Source of the DNA: PALSA-612 sp963704335
Lineage (GTDB): Bacteria > Actinomycetota > Thermoleophilia > Gaiellales > Gaiellaceae
Reading direction: 5' to 3'
Assembly: GCA_963704335.1 (NCBI GenBank)
Contig: OY969889.1
Location: 2,232,001 to 2,296,000, forward strand
DNA length: 64,000 nucleotides
Shown here: piece after piece, positions 55,008 to 63,261 of the stretch
Layout: each line of letters starts with the position of its first letter
Numbering within the stretch: position 1 is the stretch's first letter
Made by a program: the position numbers and the translations under genes
The notes under the pieces: generated by a model
What the model was told of the DNA's origin: nothing
Database searches by the model: none
The model's input: only the letters and a program-made list of their open reading frames with translations

Positions 55008-55192
55008 GCCTCTGTAGGAAGCCGGCTTTCGAGGGCGGCGGGTCTGCGTGCTCCGGCTCGGCCTCGGGCGTTTCCGCCTGCGGCAGCGTCTCGTCTACCG
55101 GCGTCGGGCTCCTGAGCTCGCCGCCGCTCGGCGCGCTGCCGGTCGCCGCGCACGGCGGCACGCATCTCGTCGAGGAGGCTCTGCTCACTCAC
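54982..55192 (-). pseudogene. Small protein, possibly frameshifted
   Basis: On the minus strand a GTG at 55192 gives SEQSLLDEMRAAVRGDRQRAERR, a plausible gene start. The frame then turns into arginine/alanine-rich text, while the next frame gives a natural-looking tail (PVDETLPQAETPEAEPEH, then KAGFLQRLTRR) with stop at 54982. One missing base near 55120 would join them. It overlaps the 3' end of the sugar transferase gene by 26 bases. Confidence 0.35.
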
Positions 55193-55231
55193 GCCGCCCG
55201 CTTCTTCGCCGCCCGTAGCTCGAATCCTCGC

Positions 55232-55633
55232 CTACGAGCCGTCCTCCCACCAACCCTGCTGCATCTTCGCGTCTCCCGGCTCCGCCCGTGGAGCGGCGAC
55301 GAGGAGCAGTTCCGCCCCGTCCGGGCCGGCCTCGACGTTTCTGACCGTCTCCTTCGCGATGCGCAGCGCGTCCCACGGCTCGACGTCGACGATCTCGTCG
55401 TCGAGCTTCACGCGCGCGGAGCCGCCGACGAGGACGTAGATCTCCTCCTGCCGCCCGTGGCTGTGCCCGAACGGGATGCGGAAGCCGGGTGCAACCCGCA
55501 GGTAGCTGACCGCCGACTCCGCGGCTTCGAGCGGACCGCCGGCTAGCCGAAACTCGAGGTTCGGCGAGAACCCGAACTCCGGAGCCACGTCTTCGACATC
55601 TGCCTTGAGGTTGAGCTTCGTGTAACCGGCCAT
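55232..55633 (-). CDS. Cupin-domain protein
   Basis: 133 residues, ATG at 55633. Single cupin: the metal motif IPFGHSHGRQEEIYVLVGGSARV and the second motif near PWDALRIAKETVRNVEAG. Metal-binding histidines and glutamate are in place in the first motif. Cupins of this size act as small oxygenases, isomerases or ligand sensors. It follows the metallopeptidase gene on the same strand (34 bases apart). Confidence 0.88.
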   Translation of the reverse strand: MAGYTKLNLKADVEDVAPEFGFSPNLEFRLAGGPLEAAESAVSYLRVAPGFRIPFGHSHGRQEEIYVLVGGSARVKLDDEIVDVEPWDALRIAKETVRNVEAGPDGAELLLVAAPRAEPGDAKMQQGWWEDGS

Positions 55634-55667
55634 CCCGCGTGGCTACCCGACGCGGCGGCTGCGGAAA

Positions 55668-57077
55668 CTACGAACGGCGCCTGAAGGTGGCGCGGACGGA
55701 GCGGTTGCCGTTCAGCTTCACGACACACGCGGTCTTCCCGCGGCAGCTTCCCGTCCAGCCGGAGAAGACGAAGCCGGGCGAAGCGGTGGCGCGCAGCCGG
55801 ATGTTCGATGCCGCCTTGAAGCTCGCCGAGCACTTGCTCGGGCACGTGAGGCCGGTCGGTGTGCTCGACACGTTGCCTTTGCCGCCGACGCCCACCGTGA
55901 GGCGAAATGTGCCCGCACCGAACATAGCGACGACGCTGCGTGCCGCATCGAGCGTCACTACGCAGGGTGCGGTGCCGGAACAAGCCCCTCTCCACCCGGC
56001 AAACCGGACCCCGGCCGCCGGTCGTGCAACGAGCGTCGCGGAGAGACCGAGATCGAGCTGGAGATTGCAGCTCTGCGCACAGTCGAAGGCCGTCGGCGAT
56101 GTCAGGCGAACCGTGCCTCTCGCCGTGCCCGTCCGCTGGATCGCGACGGTGAGCCTCTGCTGGGGCAGGTGCGAGAGCCACGCGGAGTCCTGTGCGTCGA
56201 ACGAGTTACCCGAATGGCCGTAGTAGTCGTCGCGGCCGATGTCGAGGATCTGCGTCGAAAGCGTCGTCTGGCTGCTCGCCTCCGGGTAGAGCACGTCGGT
56301 CGGGCTGTCGCAGACGTGGCCCCTGCTCGGCAGGCACTCGTTGGGCCCGCCGCCCTGAAGTGCTGCCAGGCCGTGGATCAGCTCATGGACGGCGACCGCG
56401 GCGTTGAGCCCCCCTGCGCCCACGTCTCCGCCGCACAGCGACTGGAGCCAGACGAAGGCAATACCCGAGAACCCTCCCTGCGTCGTCGCGCTGCGCGGAA
56501 CGAACGCGGTTCCGCACACCTCGTCTCCGAACAGCGCCGGGCCGTCGTAGTAGACGACGTGCTTCTGCGACGTAAGCGCTTCGATGCCCGTGAGATCCGA
56601 CAGCAGGGCGTTCGCAGCCTCGTCCTCGTCCCCCGTGTACGCCGCGGCGCCCCGGGGCAGCCGCACGAATCCGAGATCGAGGGAGCCGAACTTCGACGAG
56701 CAGCCCGGGAATGCGAACAGGTCGTAGCGCGGAGCCCTGGCCGGATCCTCGCGGCGCCACCAGGCATCGATCGCCGCGGTATCGGTGGCGATCGGCGAGG
56801 CGAGCGTGCCAAAGCGGCCGGAAACGTCGGCCGGCACCACGTACGTCACGTGGACGTTGCGAAGCGACGAGAGATCGGCATCGGGCTTGCGGTCCAGGGC
56901 TGTCGGCTGGCCGACCCCGCACCAGTCGACGGCCGCGCGGGCCGGCAGGCGGGGCGTATCAACGCTGTTCACGGCGAACGAGTCGAGCCGGACGAGACCT
57001 CGCTGGCTCGGTGCTGCCGCGGAGACTGACAGCGCGGCAAGCACCATGAACACGAGAATCGGAGCCCCCCGTCGCAC
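55668..57077 (-). CDS. Secreted zinc metallopeptidase with two InlB-type repeats
   Basis: 469 residues, ATG at 57077, signal peptide (ILVFMVLAALSVSAAAPS). A HExxH zinc motif occurs in AVAVHELIHGLAALQGG, preceded by substrate-cleft-like strands. Several cysteine pairs (CGTAF, CLPSRGHVC) suggest disulfides. Two C-terminal repeats of about 75 residues have the InlB/Listeria-Bacteroides pattern (FAGWRGACSGTAPCVVTLDAARSVVAMF and FSGWTGSCRGKTACVVKLNGNRSVRATF), probably for attachment. The third zinc ligand is not clear to me. Substrate unknown. Confidence 0.75.
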   Translation of the reverse strand: MRRGAPILVFMVLAALSVSAAAPSQRGLVRLDSFAVNSVDTPRLPARAAVDWCGVGQPTALDRKPDADLSSLRNVHVTYVVPADVSGRFGTLASPIATDTAAIDAWWRREDPARAPRYDLFAFPGCSSKFGSLDLGFVRLPRGAAAYTGDEDEAANALLSDLTGIEALTSQKHVVYYDGPALFGDEVCGTAFVPRSATTQGGFSGIAFVWLQSLCGGDVGAGGLNAAVAVHELIHGLAALQGGGPNECLPSRGHVCDSPTDVLYPEASSQTTLSTQILDIGRDDYYGHSGNSFDAQDSAWLSHLPQQRLTVAIQRTGTARGTVRLTSPTAFDCAQSCNLQLDLGLSATLVARPAAGVRFAGWRGACSGTAPCVVTLDAARSVVAMFGAGTFRLTVGVGGKGNVSSTPTGLTCPSKCSASFKAASNIRLRATASPGFVFSGWTGSCRGKTACVVKLNGNRSVRATFRRRS

Positions 57078-57097
57078 CGCTGGAGGCTAGCGGCCGC

Positions 57098-57898
57098 GTG
57101 AGGTCGCGCGCCACCCGAACCGTCAGTATCGTCGTCGCGTGCGAACGAGCGTCGAAGATTGCACTCAGCTCTTCCGTCGCTGCGAGCTTCGTCCTCATCG
57201 GCACGGCGCTGGCCGCAGGCATCGTGGGGACAAATCGCTCCGAGACGATCCGGGGGACTCCGGGCGCCGACAAGCTCCACGGCCTAGCCGGACATGACCG
57301 GCTCATCGGAGGTGCCGGTCGGGATGTCGTCTACGGAGGTCCGGGCGCCGATCGGCTCCTGCTCAGGGATGGCGAGCGTGATGTCGCTGCGTGCGGACCA
57401 GGGCGAGACACGGTGCTGGCGGACGGCGCCGACGTCGTGCTCGCCGATTGCGAGACCATGATCGTCGTGCCTCCGGAGCCGTATGCTCCGCCTCCCCGTC
57501 CGGTCGTTGCGGGGTTGTACGGAGGCCGGACGACGCAGGGCGAGCTCGTGACGTTTCAGGTCGACTCCGGCGGAGCGCTGTCCAGGCTGGTGTTCCCGGC
57601 GATTCGGCTGTCGTGCGCTCCCGCCGGCGGTCCGTCCGTCGAGTGGGCGCAGGACTTCGGCGGGGCCATCTACCTCGTGGGGCGTGACGGCACGTTCACC
57701 GTCGAGCAGTCGGGGGCTCGAGACGTGATGGGAAGCACAGCGACCTATCGCGTCGTGGTCTCCGGCCTGCTGACGGTGGGTATTGCGACCGGCTCGGTGA
57801 AGCTCGACGTCGAGTTCGCCGTTGACGGGAAGAGGTACACGTGCACGACGCCCGATCTTCGCTGGACAGCCGCCGCCGCGACGCTGACCGGTCCGTAG
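57098..57898 (+). CDS. Exported RTX-type calcium-binding-repeat protein
   Basis: 266 residues, GTG start 20 bases from the divergent peptidase start. A hydrophobic export segment (SSSVAASFVLIGTALAAGIVG) is followed by nonapeptide RTX repeats, G-G-x-G-x-D-x type (HGLAGHDRLIGGAGRDVVYGGPGADRL), which bind calcium when folded outside. The rest is a beta-rich C-terminal domain (about residues 130-266). No enzyme motif. Confidence 0.85.
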   Translation: MRSRATRTVSIVVACERASKIALSSSVAASFVLIGTALAAGIVGTNRSETIRGTPGADKLHGLAGHDRLIGGAGRDVVYGGPGADRLLLRDGERDVAACGPGRDTVLADGADVVLADCETMIVVPPEPYAPPPRPVVAGLYGGRTTQGELVTFQVDSGGALSRLVFPAIRLSCAPAGGPSVEWAQDFGGAIYLVGRDGTFTVEQSGARDVMGSTATYRVVVSGLLTVGIATGSVKLDVEFAVDGKRYTCTTPDLRWTAAAATLTGP

Positions 57899-57906
57899 CG
57901 AACCGT

Positions 57907-58068
57907 CTAGACGATGCCGGTGACGCTTGTCATCGCGTTTGCGACGCCGCCGGAGAGAGCCGTGAAGACAGCCGCTGTCGTGATCGTGAGGAGCGCCAGG
58001 ACAACCGCGTACTCGGCCATCGTCTGACCCTCTTCCCGCTCAGTCCACCAGCTCATGTGACCAGACAT
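57907..58068 (-). CDS. Flp/Fap-type pilin component
   Basis: About 53 residues from ATG 58068 (or 58056). It carries a class III prepilin signal: EEGQTMAEYAVVLALLTITTAAVF, with the glutamate five residues into the hydrophobic helix. Flp pilins assemble into Tad-type pili. No Tad secretion gene is in the window, so this is a lone pilin here. Convergent to the RTX gene, 8 bases away. Confidence 0.85.
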   Translation of the reverse strand: MSGHMSWWTEREEGQTMAEYAVVLALLTITTAAVFTALSGGVANAMTSVTGIV

Positions 58069-58226
58069 CGGTCGCCGTCGCGTGCGACACGATCGCCCAA
58101 CCAGGCAAATCGCACGCACGACGCACGGCATCGCGGATGGAAAGTCACGATGGCCTGACTTGCTAGCATCGCCGCCGGCGCGCCTGGGCCGAGGGACGTT
58201 CTCGGCCCTCTGACATAGGAGGGCAC

Positions 58227-58613
58227 ATGTCGGAAGAAAGCAAATCTCCTTCTCAGCTGATTGACGCGAGAATCAAGGAGCTAGGCGACTGGAGAGGCGA
58301 GATGCTCGGCCGGCTCCGTGCCTTGGTCAAGGAAGCCGACCCGGAAGTCGTCGAGGAGTGGAAGTGGCGAGGTGTTCCGGTGTGGTCGCACGACGGAATC
58401 ATCTGTACCGGTGAGACGTACAAGAGCATCGTGAAGATGACCTTCGCCAAAGGGGCAGCTGTGGATGATCCTTCGGGCCTCTTCAACTCCAGCCTCGAGG
58501 GCAATACAAGGCGTGCCATCGACTTCCACGAGGGCGAGAAGATAGACGAGGAGGCGTTGAAGGCTCTCATTCGGGCCGCCGTGGCCCTGAACCAGGCCAA
58601 AGCCCAACGCTAA
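58227..58613 (+). CDS. DUF1801 (YdhG-like) protein
   Basis: 128 residues, ATG behind AGGAGG. Contains the family pattern WRGEMLGRLRALVKEADPEVVEEWKWRGVPVWSHDGIIC and VKMTFAKGAAVDDPSGLFN. DUF1801 proteins resemble small iron-binding frataxin-like folds; the function is unknown. The gene stands alone. Confidence 0.9.
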   Translation: MSEESKSPSQLIDARIKELGDWRGEMLGRLRALVKEADPEVVEEWKWRGVPVWSHDGIICTGETYKSIVKMTFAKGAAVDDPSGLFNSSLEGNTRRAIDFHEGEKIDEEALKALIRAAVALNQAKAQR

Positions 58614-58663
58614 TCCAAAGAACGGAGCGGCGGTTGCGCGGGCCGTCGCCCGCGCGCCCCTCG

Positions 58664-58870
58664 CTACCCGGTTGCCGCGGCCGTCTTGTCGGAGACCACG
58701 TAGGCGACGATCAGGGCCGCCGGGAAGAAGAACAAGCTGAAAATGAAGAAGCCAAGGAAGCTGCGGCCCTTTCGACTCGCAACGCGCGCCGGCCAGAATG
58801 CGATGAGGATCCAGATCGCGATCGCGAGAATCATCCAGAGCCAGAATCCGCTTGCAGCGAGAGTCGTCAA
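58664..58870 (-). CDS. Small two-helix membrane protein
   Basis: 68 residues from a TTG at 58870. Two hydrophobic helices (FWLWMILAIAIWILIAFWP and FLGFFIFSLFFFPAALIVAYV) joined by a basic turn (VASRKGRS). No family known to me. The G+C and codon pattern support coding but the TTG start lowers certainty. Confidence 0.6.
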   Translation of the reverse strand: MTTLAASGFWLWMILAIAIWILIAFWPARVASRKGRSFLGFFIFSLFFFPAALIVAYVVSDKTAAATG

Positions 58871-59058
58871 GCAATTACCTCCGGTCGTAGTGCGACATCG
58901 TCAGACGGTCGTTCACGGACAATACAAGGCGAGATGGTCGACTCATCGGCCCTACGCCAATCGACCGTTGCAGCCAACGGCAGGCGAGGCGAAATGCGCC
59001 GGTGCGTGTACGTGTCGGCGTTCCCCGTCACCATCTCCGGATGGAAAGGGCACAGGCG

Positions 59059-59087
59059 TTGACATAGATGCCGTGGTTTGCAAGGGT
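59059..59087 (+). promoter_or_regulatory. Promoter candidate before the secreted protein gene at 59140
   Basis: TTGACA at 59059-59064 and AAGGGT at 59082-59087 with a 17-base spacer; the ATG with GGAGGGGGAGG upstream is about 50 bases further on. Confidence 0.4.
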
Positions 59088-59139
59088 TTTGCGCGTCATC
59101 ACTCGGGAATAAGCCCGAGCGGAGCGAGGAGGGGGAGGC

Positions 59140-59535
59140 ATGAAGAAGCTGGCATTGGTTGCATCAATGGTCGCAATCGTGGCCGTCGTCGGAGTGGGTG
59201 TTGCGTCGGCGACGGGTGATCCGGTTGTGGTGGAAGAGAGCACGGGGTTTGAGTGTGGCGTCTTCGACGCCAACGGCGACATCTTCATCACGACCCATTC
59301 GAGCGCCAAATTGCTGAGCAACGGCAAGGAAATTCTGCACTGCATCGGCGTGGGAACGGGCAACGGCACCGTGGTCACACAGGAGGGGTTCGCCTGCGGC
59401 ATGGTGTTTACGGGCATCAGCGAGGACCCGAACAACAGCTCCAAGGTCTCCAAGTCCGGTAGGTCGCAGCTCTGGTGCTACGGCCACGCAGCCCCACTTA
59501 CGGCACCTTCGGCGCCGGCAGGAGCTATCGGCTAG
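59140..59535 (+). CDS. Small secreted protein of unknown function
   Basis: 131 residues, ATG behind a strong ribosome site (GGAGGGGGAGG). Signal peptide (KKLALVASMVAIVAVVGVGVASA). The mature part has four cysteines (FECGVF, LHCIGV, FACGMV, LWCYGH), so two disulfides are likely, and a proline/alanine-rich end. It is less GC-rich than its neighbours. A 10-bp terminator follows at 59585. Confidence 0.75.
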   Translation: MKKLALVASMVAIVAVVGVGVASATGDPVVVEESTGFECGVFDANGDIFITTHSSAKLLSNGKEILHCIGVGTGNGTVVTQEGFACGMVFTGISEDPNNSSKVSKSGRSQLWCYGHAAPLTAPSAPAGAIG

Positions 59536-59584
59536 TCGAAGCAGAATCGGCGTGACACGCTAGTCGCGTCGCGAGGCACGAATC

Positions 59585-59608
59585 GCGGGCCGCCTTCGGG
59601 CGGCCCGC
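59585..59608 (+). terminator. Terminator of the secreted protein gene
   Basis: GCGGGCCGCC pairs with GGCGGCCCGC (10 bp) around a TTCG tetraloop, followed by TCACATTTC. Confidence 0.85.
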
Positions 59609-59640
59609 TCACATTTCGAGGAGGAGCGAAGGAGTCCGCC

Positions 59641-59721
59641 GCCGCGGCCGACATGGCGGCCGCGGCTGAACTACGGCTCTCGGAGACCACCTCCCGGTTG
59701 AAAGTCGTCAGACTTCCAACC
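59641..59721 (+). ncRNA. Three-hairpin RNA-like motif, copy A
   Basis: Three consecutive stem-loops on the plus strand: GCCGCGGCC/GGCCGCGGC around GACATGGC (59641-59666), GGAG/CTCC around ACCAC (59682-59694), and a GGTTG...CAACC stem with one mismatch and loop TCGTCAGA (59696-59721). The same arrangement with conserved loops and changed stems is at 62353-62434. Role unknown; it sits between two terminators. Confidence 0.55.
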
Positions 59722-59728
59722 GTCTACA

Positions 59729-59756
59729 CGAAGCCCGGCCGAGTGGCCGGGCTTCG
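59729..59756. terminator. Two-way terminator before the amidase stop
   Basis: CGAAGCCCGGCC pairs with GGCCGGGCTTCG (12 bp) around a GAGT loop, followed by TTGT on the plus strand and preceded by TCTACA. It ends the amidase transcript from the other side. Confidence 0.85.
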
Positions 59757-59775
59757 TTGTCTCCGCGACCTGCCT

Positions 59776-61551
59776 CTACCAGAAGCGCACGACGAGATCG
59801 CGCAGACCCTGGGTCGCCTGCTGCCGCTGCGCCTGCGTCAGATCCGCCGGGTTTGGGACGCCGGGGAAGAGATCGTCACCGATCGTCGGGATGAACTGCG
59901 GCCGGACACGAACCTGCGTCGCCTGCTCGTAGTCGTAGGCAAAGCCGAGCAGCTCCGGCTCGGCCCAGCGGCCGCCGATGAAGGTGATTCCCATCGGTAG
60001 TCCGGCGTAGAAGCCGGGGAAGATGAACCCCGTCGGCCGTATCCTGTTGTAGGCGGCGGGCACCGTGATGTCGGCGTACCCCGAAACAGCCGCCGCCGAC
60101 GACGAGCCCACGAAGTACTCGAAGTGGCCATTGAGGTCACCTTCATCGGGGTTGTCGTTGGTCGGCCACGCCGGGCCGTTGGTCAGCGCGACGATCGCGT
60201 CCAACTCGTTGTCGGCCATGAGCTGGTCGATCGCGTCCTGGACGGGTGGCGTCACGGTCGCGCGAAGGGCCGTGCACGCCGGGTCGCGACCTTGCGTCGC
60301 CTCCGCAGCCTCGAAGACCGCATCGTTCCATGGGCCCTCGAGCTCGGGATGGGCCTGGTTGAACTCGATCAGCTCGGCGAGCGTTTGCGGGTACGGGTCG
60401 CCCGTCACCGGGTTCGTACCGTCGACGTAGGTCTGGAGGTACGTTGCGATGTCGGTCTTGAACTCGCACAGGAGCGCCGGGAACTCGTCGTCGGTCGCCG
60501 ACAGGTCGATGTCGGTGTTGTCGATAACGGTGGCGCCCTGCGCCTCGAGCGCGGCAATCACGTCGGCGAGGATCGGCTCGACGACAGGGCCCACCAACGC
60601 CTTGGTGTACGTGCCGGCGCGCCAGACGCCGATCCGTGCGCCGTCGAGCGCGTCAGCGTCGAGGAACTGCGTGTAGTCGTCCGAGGCGACCTGACCGATG
60701 GTCGCGGGATCGTTCGGGTCCTCGCCGGTCGCCGCGCCCAGGAGTACCGCAGCGTCGGTCACGTTGCGGGCCATCGGGCCGGCCGTGTCCTGGTCCGCGC
60801 TGATCGGAATGACACCGGCGCGACTCCACAACCCGAGTGTCGGCTTGATCCCGACGACGCCGTTGGCGCCGGACGGGCAGACGATCGAGCCATCCGTCTC
60901 CGTGCCGACGGCCGCGACCGCGAGATCAGCAGCCGCGACCACGCCGGAGCCGGAGCTCGAGCCGCACGGGTTGCGATCGAGGACGTAGGGCATGTTCGTC
61001 TGGCCACCGATGCCGCTCCAGCCGCTCGACGACGGGCCGGACCGGAAGTTGGCCCACTCGGACAGGTTGGCCTTGCCGATGATGTGCGCGCCGGCGGCCT
61101 TCAGCTTCGCCGCGATGAACGCGTCGTCGGGCGTGCTCTCGGCGAGCGCCCAGGAGCCGGCTGTCGTCGGCATGCCGGTGGTGTTGACGTTGTCCTTGAC
61201 GATGATCGGAATCCCGAGCAATGGCCGGTCATCCCCGTCACGGCGCGCCTTGTCCGCTGCCTGGGCGTCGGCGAGCGCCGTCGGGCTGACGGTGATGACG
61301 GCGTTGAGGGTCGGGTTGAGCGTGTTGATCCGGTTCAGGTAGAACTGCGTCAGCTTTACGGACGTCAGCTTGCGCGCGTCCATCAGCTCCTGGAGCTCTG
61401 GGATCGTGGTCGTGTCGAGATCGATGCTGGCGACCTTCATGTTCGCCGGGTTGGCCGCCAGGCCGATCGGCGCCGCGGCGCTGGATCCCCCGAGCAAGAG
61501 GGCGAACAGGGTGGTCGTCAGAACAAAGGAACGCCGAAGTCTGCGGCTCAT
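59776..61551 (-). CDS. Secreted amidase-signature-family hydrolase
   Basis: 591 residues, ATG at 61551, signal peptide (SFVLTTTLFALLLGGSSAAA). The amidase signature triad is present: K119 in LGIPIIVKDNVN, cis-serine in NPCGSSSGSGVV near 198, and nucleophile S222 in GTETDGSIVCPSGANGVVGIKP. The C-terminal VPAAYNRIRPTGFIFPGFYAGLPMGITFIGG is also typical. It hydrolyses an amide or peptide amide outside the cell membrane. Close in type to secreted amidases of actinobacteria. Confidence 0.93.
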   Translation of the reverse strand: MSRRLRRSFVLTTTLFALLLGGSSAAAPIGLAANPANMKVASIDLDTTTIPELQELMDARKLTSVKLTQFYLNRINTLNPTLNAVITVSPTALADAQAADKARRDGDDRPLLGIPIIVKDNVNTTGMPTTAGSWALAESTPDDAFIAAKLKAAGAHIIGKANLSEWANFRSGPSSSGWSGIGGQTNMPYVLDRNPCGSSSGSGVVAAADLAVAAVGTETDGSIVCPSGANGVVGIKPTLGLWSRAGVIPISADQDTAGPMARNVTDAAVLLGAATGEDPNDPATIGQVASDDYTQFLDADALDGARIGVWRAGTYTKALVGPVVEPILADVIAALEAQGATVIDNTDIDLSATDDEFPALLCEFKTDIATYLQTYVDGTNPVTGDPYPQTLAELIEFNQAHPELEGPWNDAVFEAAEATQGRDPACTALRATVTPPVQDAIDQLMADNELDAIVALTNGPAWPTNDNPDEGDLNGHFEYFVGSSSAAAVSGYADITVPAAYNRIRPTGFIFPGFYAGLPMGITFIGGRWAEPELLGFAYDYEQATQVRVRPQFIPTIGDDLFPGVPNPADLTQAQRQQATQGLRDLVVRFW

Positions 61552-61786
61552 CGCGTGACCTCCATGGGGTTGGGTGCGCGGGAATGGACCTCCATTGCGC
61601 CTAGCCCGATCAGCCGCTCGACAAACCCCGCCGCGACGGTCGCGCCCGCATAGCTGCTCTGCTAGTCTCCGCCGCCGCGCCGGGCCTCGGGGCGGCGCCT
61701 CTGAGGCGGGGCATGAGGGGGAGAGTTGTGATGAAACGACGGCCTACTTCTATGGCGCTCGCCGCTGGACTCCTGATCGGTGCGCG

Positions 61787-62314
61787 ATGAGCAGGTGGAC
61801 GGCCCTGGCGGTGTGCGCTCTCGTTGCCGCACTCGCTGCTTGCGGTGGTTGCATCCGCGACACAGCAGTGGACAGATCAGGAGGTCATCAGGACCTTCAA
61901 GGATCAGATCCAGACGACGCTCGAGATTGACCCCGAGAGCTCAGTGGAGGAGGCCTCGGCTCTCATCGATCCCTCGGACACGGCGGGCTACTACACCGTC
62001 TGGGTATTCAAGAGCGGATACAGCCCGATGAAGTACGAGGTCGGCGATGTATCAGTGCCGCCCCATGGTGTCCTCACCTGGGGAGAGTGGGAGGCACTCG
62101 ACCCCAAGTCCTTTCCCGGCGAGGGTGTACGACCGTCCTGCGCACGTACGGCAATGTCGTGCTCAGCTATAGCGTTGATCAAGAGAAGGGCGGCCCACGT
62201 CGACCGAAACTCCCCAAAGGGTTCATCCGGGTCGACTCGGCGCTATCGGCTCTGGATGGGTTCAGCGCAGGAACCTCGACGGAATCCATGAAGGTGAAAG
62301 AGAACAGTTCGTGA
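61787..62314 (+). pseudogene. Lipoprotein, split by two frameshifts
   Basis: ATG 61787 starts MSRWTALAVCALVAALAACGG, a lipoprotein signal with a cysteine lipobox. The next frame continues QQWTDQEVIRTFKDQIQTTLEIDPESSVEEA and YYTVWVFKSGYSPMKYEVGDVSV. A third block in another frame ends TTVLRTYGNVVLSYSVDQEKGG and STESMKVKENSS at TGA 62312-62314. Shifts lie near 61855 and 62125. Function unknown. Confidence 0.7.
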
Positions 62315-62352
62315 CCGAATCGCGGTCAAGGAGATCGTGTGTTCCAGTCACC

Positions 62353-62434
62353 GCCGCGGCCGACATGGCGGCCGCGGCTCACGACGGCTCTCGGGAGACC
62401 ACTCTCCCGGCGGAAAGCCGCCAGACTTTCCGCC
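62353..62434 (+). ncRNA. Three-hairpin RNA-like motif, copy B
   Basis: The counterpart of 59641-59721. Stem 1 and loop GACATGGC are identical (62353-62378). Stem 2 is CGGGAG/CTCCCG around ACCACT (62392-62409), longer than in copy A. Stem 3 is GGCGGAAAG/CTTTCCGCC around CCGCCAGA (62409-62434). Stem 3 differs from copy A on both arms together, as compensatory change would. Confidence 0.55.
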
Positions 62435-62438
62435 GCTA

Positions 62439-62481
62439 AGCAGGGGCGGCAGACCCGAACCTGCAACCCCCGGTTTTGGGA
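62439..62481 (-). tRNA. 3' half of a tRNA-Trp-like sequence (remnant)
   Basis: On the minus strand the sequence holds the anticodon-loop-like CCCAAAACCGGGGGTT, then GCAGGTTCGGGTCTGCC (T-arm) and GCCCCTGCT (acceptor end). This matches the 3' half of tRNA-Trp(CCA), but no D-arm or 5' acceptor strand precedes it and one base seems to be missing in the T-arm. It is therefore a fragment, of the kind left by integration of a mobile element at a tRNA gene. Confidence 0.5.
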
Positions 62482-62709
62482 CATGGGGCGGGAGGCCAGT
62501 CGAGTCGTGGAGCACATATTCATGCGGTTTCAGTCATCTGAGGTCACGTGAGATCAGCTGAGATGGTTCGCACAGTGGTTCGCACGGGCGATGTCTGGCT
62601 CGACAACGCCCGAACGTCAGGCCTCTCCCAGCTGCTCAGGCGGTAGCGCCCTGATGCGGGCCAATGAGTTCGGGAATATCACCAGAACGCATCGGGCCAT
62701 ACTGCGAGC

Positions 62710-63261
62710 GTGCATGGACGCTACGCGGGCGAATCGGCGGGGCCGGCACGCGGTCGAATCGTTCTCCGAACAGCGCGTCTGATCCTGATCCCGCTGAGAC
62801 GACTCGACGAGGCCGAGCACGCACGAGCGTCGAAGAACCCCGCCGACGCATTGCGCGACACTCGCGCCGCCGAGCTGCAGTGGCGAGAGCACGGCTTCGG
62901 CCCCTGGGCGATCCGGGACAGACGGGACGAGAGCTTCCTCGGCTGCGCCGAGCTGCGCCTTGCCGGTCATGGCATCGAGGGAATCGCACCCGACGAGGTC
63001 GAGGCGGGCTGGTGGGTGACCGAGGAGCGGCGGAGGGAAGGCATCGCGATCGAGGCGATGGAAGCAGCCATCGATGACCTCTGGGGCCGTACCGATGTCG
63101 AGATCATCACGGCCTACATCGAGGAGGGAGCGAACGAACCATCTCGTCGCCTTGCCGCCAACCTCGGATTCGCGGCGCGGGGCCCAGGCCTCGGGCGCTC
63201 GGGCGAGCCGATGACGGTGTACGAGGTTCGCCGAGACGATTGGCTCCGACGAGGACTCTGA
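62710..63261 (+). CDS. GNAT-family N-acetyltransferase
   Basis: 183 residues from GTG 62710. Acetyl-CoA-binding fold: IVLRTARLILIPLRRLDEAEHA, GPWAIRDRRDESFLGCAELRL, EAGWWVTEERRREGIAIEAMEAAIDDLW, where R-R-x-G is the pyrophosphate loop equivalent of Q/R-x-x-G-x-G/A, and ANEPSRRLAANLGFAARG. It belongs to the RimJ/RimL-like acetyltransferase type. Substrate unknown. It stands in the low-density accessory end of the window. Confidence 0.87.
   Translation: MHGRYAGESAGPARGRIVLRTARLILIPLRRLDEAEHARASKNPADALRDTRAAELQWREHGFGPWAIRDRRDESFLGCAELRLAGHGIEGIAPDEVEAGWWVTEERRREGIAIEAMEAAIDDLWGRTDVEIITAYIEEGANEPSRRLAANLGFAARGPGLGRSGEPMTVYEVRRDDWLRRGL

Larger units (their letters stand above)
62315..62709. other. 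Gene-free stretch with motif copy B and a tRNA fragment
   Basis: No supported gene. It holds the three-hairpin motif copy B (62353-62434), a tRNA-Trp-like 3' fragment (62439-62481) and otherwise unassigned sequence up to the GNAT gene. Base composition is somewhat lower in GC after 62500. Confidence 0.6.

Noticed and set aside
59641..59721. Three-hairpin motif as an integron attC site or known riboswitch
   Set aside because: It lacks the GTTRRRY/RYYYAAC core sites of attC and the conserved cores of the c-di-GMP, SAM or cobalamin riboswitches that I know.
61731..61789. 19-residue frame beginning MKRRPTSMALAAGLLIG
   Set aside because: It looks like a signal peptide but stops at once. It may be a leftover start of the lipoprotein gene or chance; not enough to call a gene.
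62339..62551. 70-residue plus-strand frame across motif copy B and the tRNA fragment
   Set aside because: Its sequence is explained by the RNA-like hairpins and tRNA fragment, and it has no ribosome site or recognisable protein feature.
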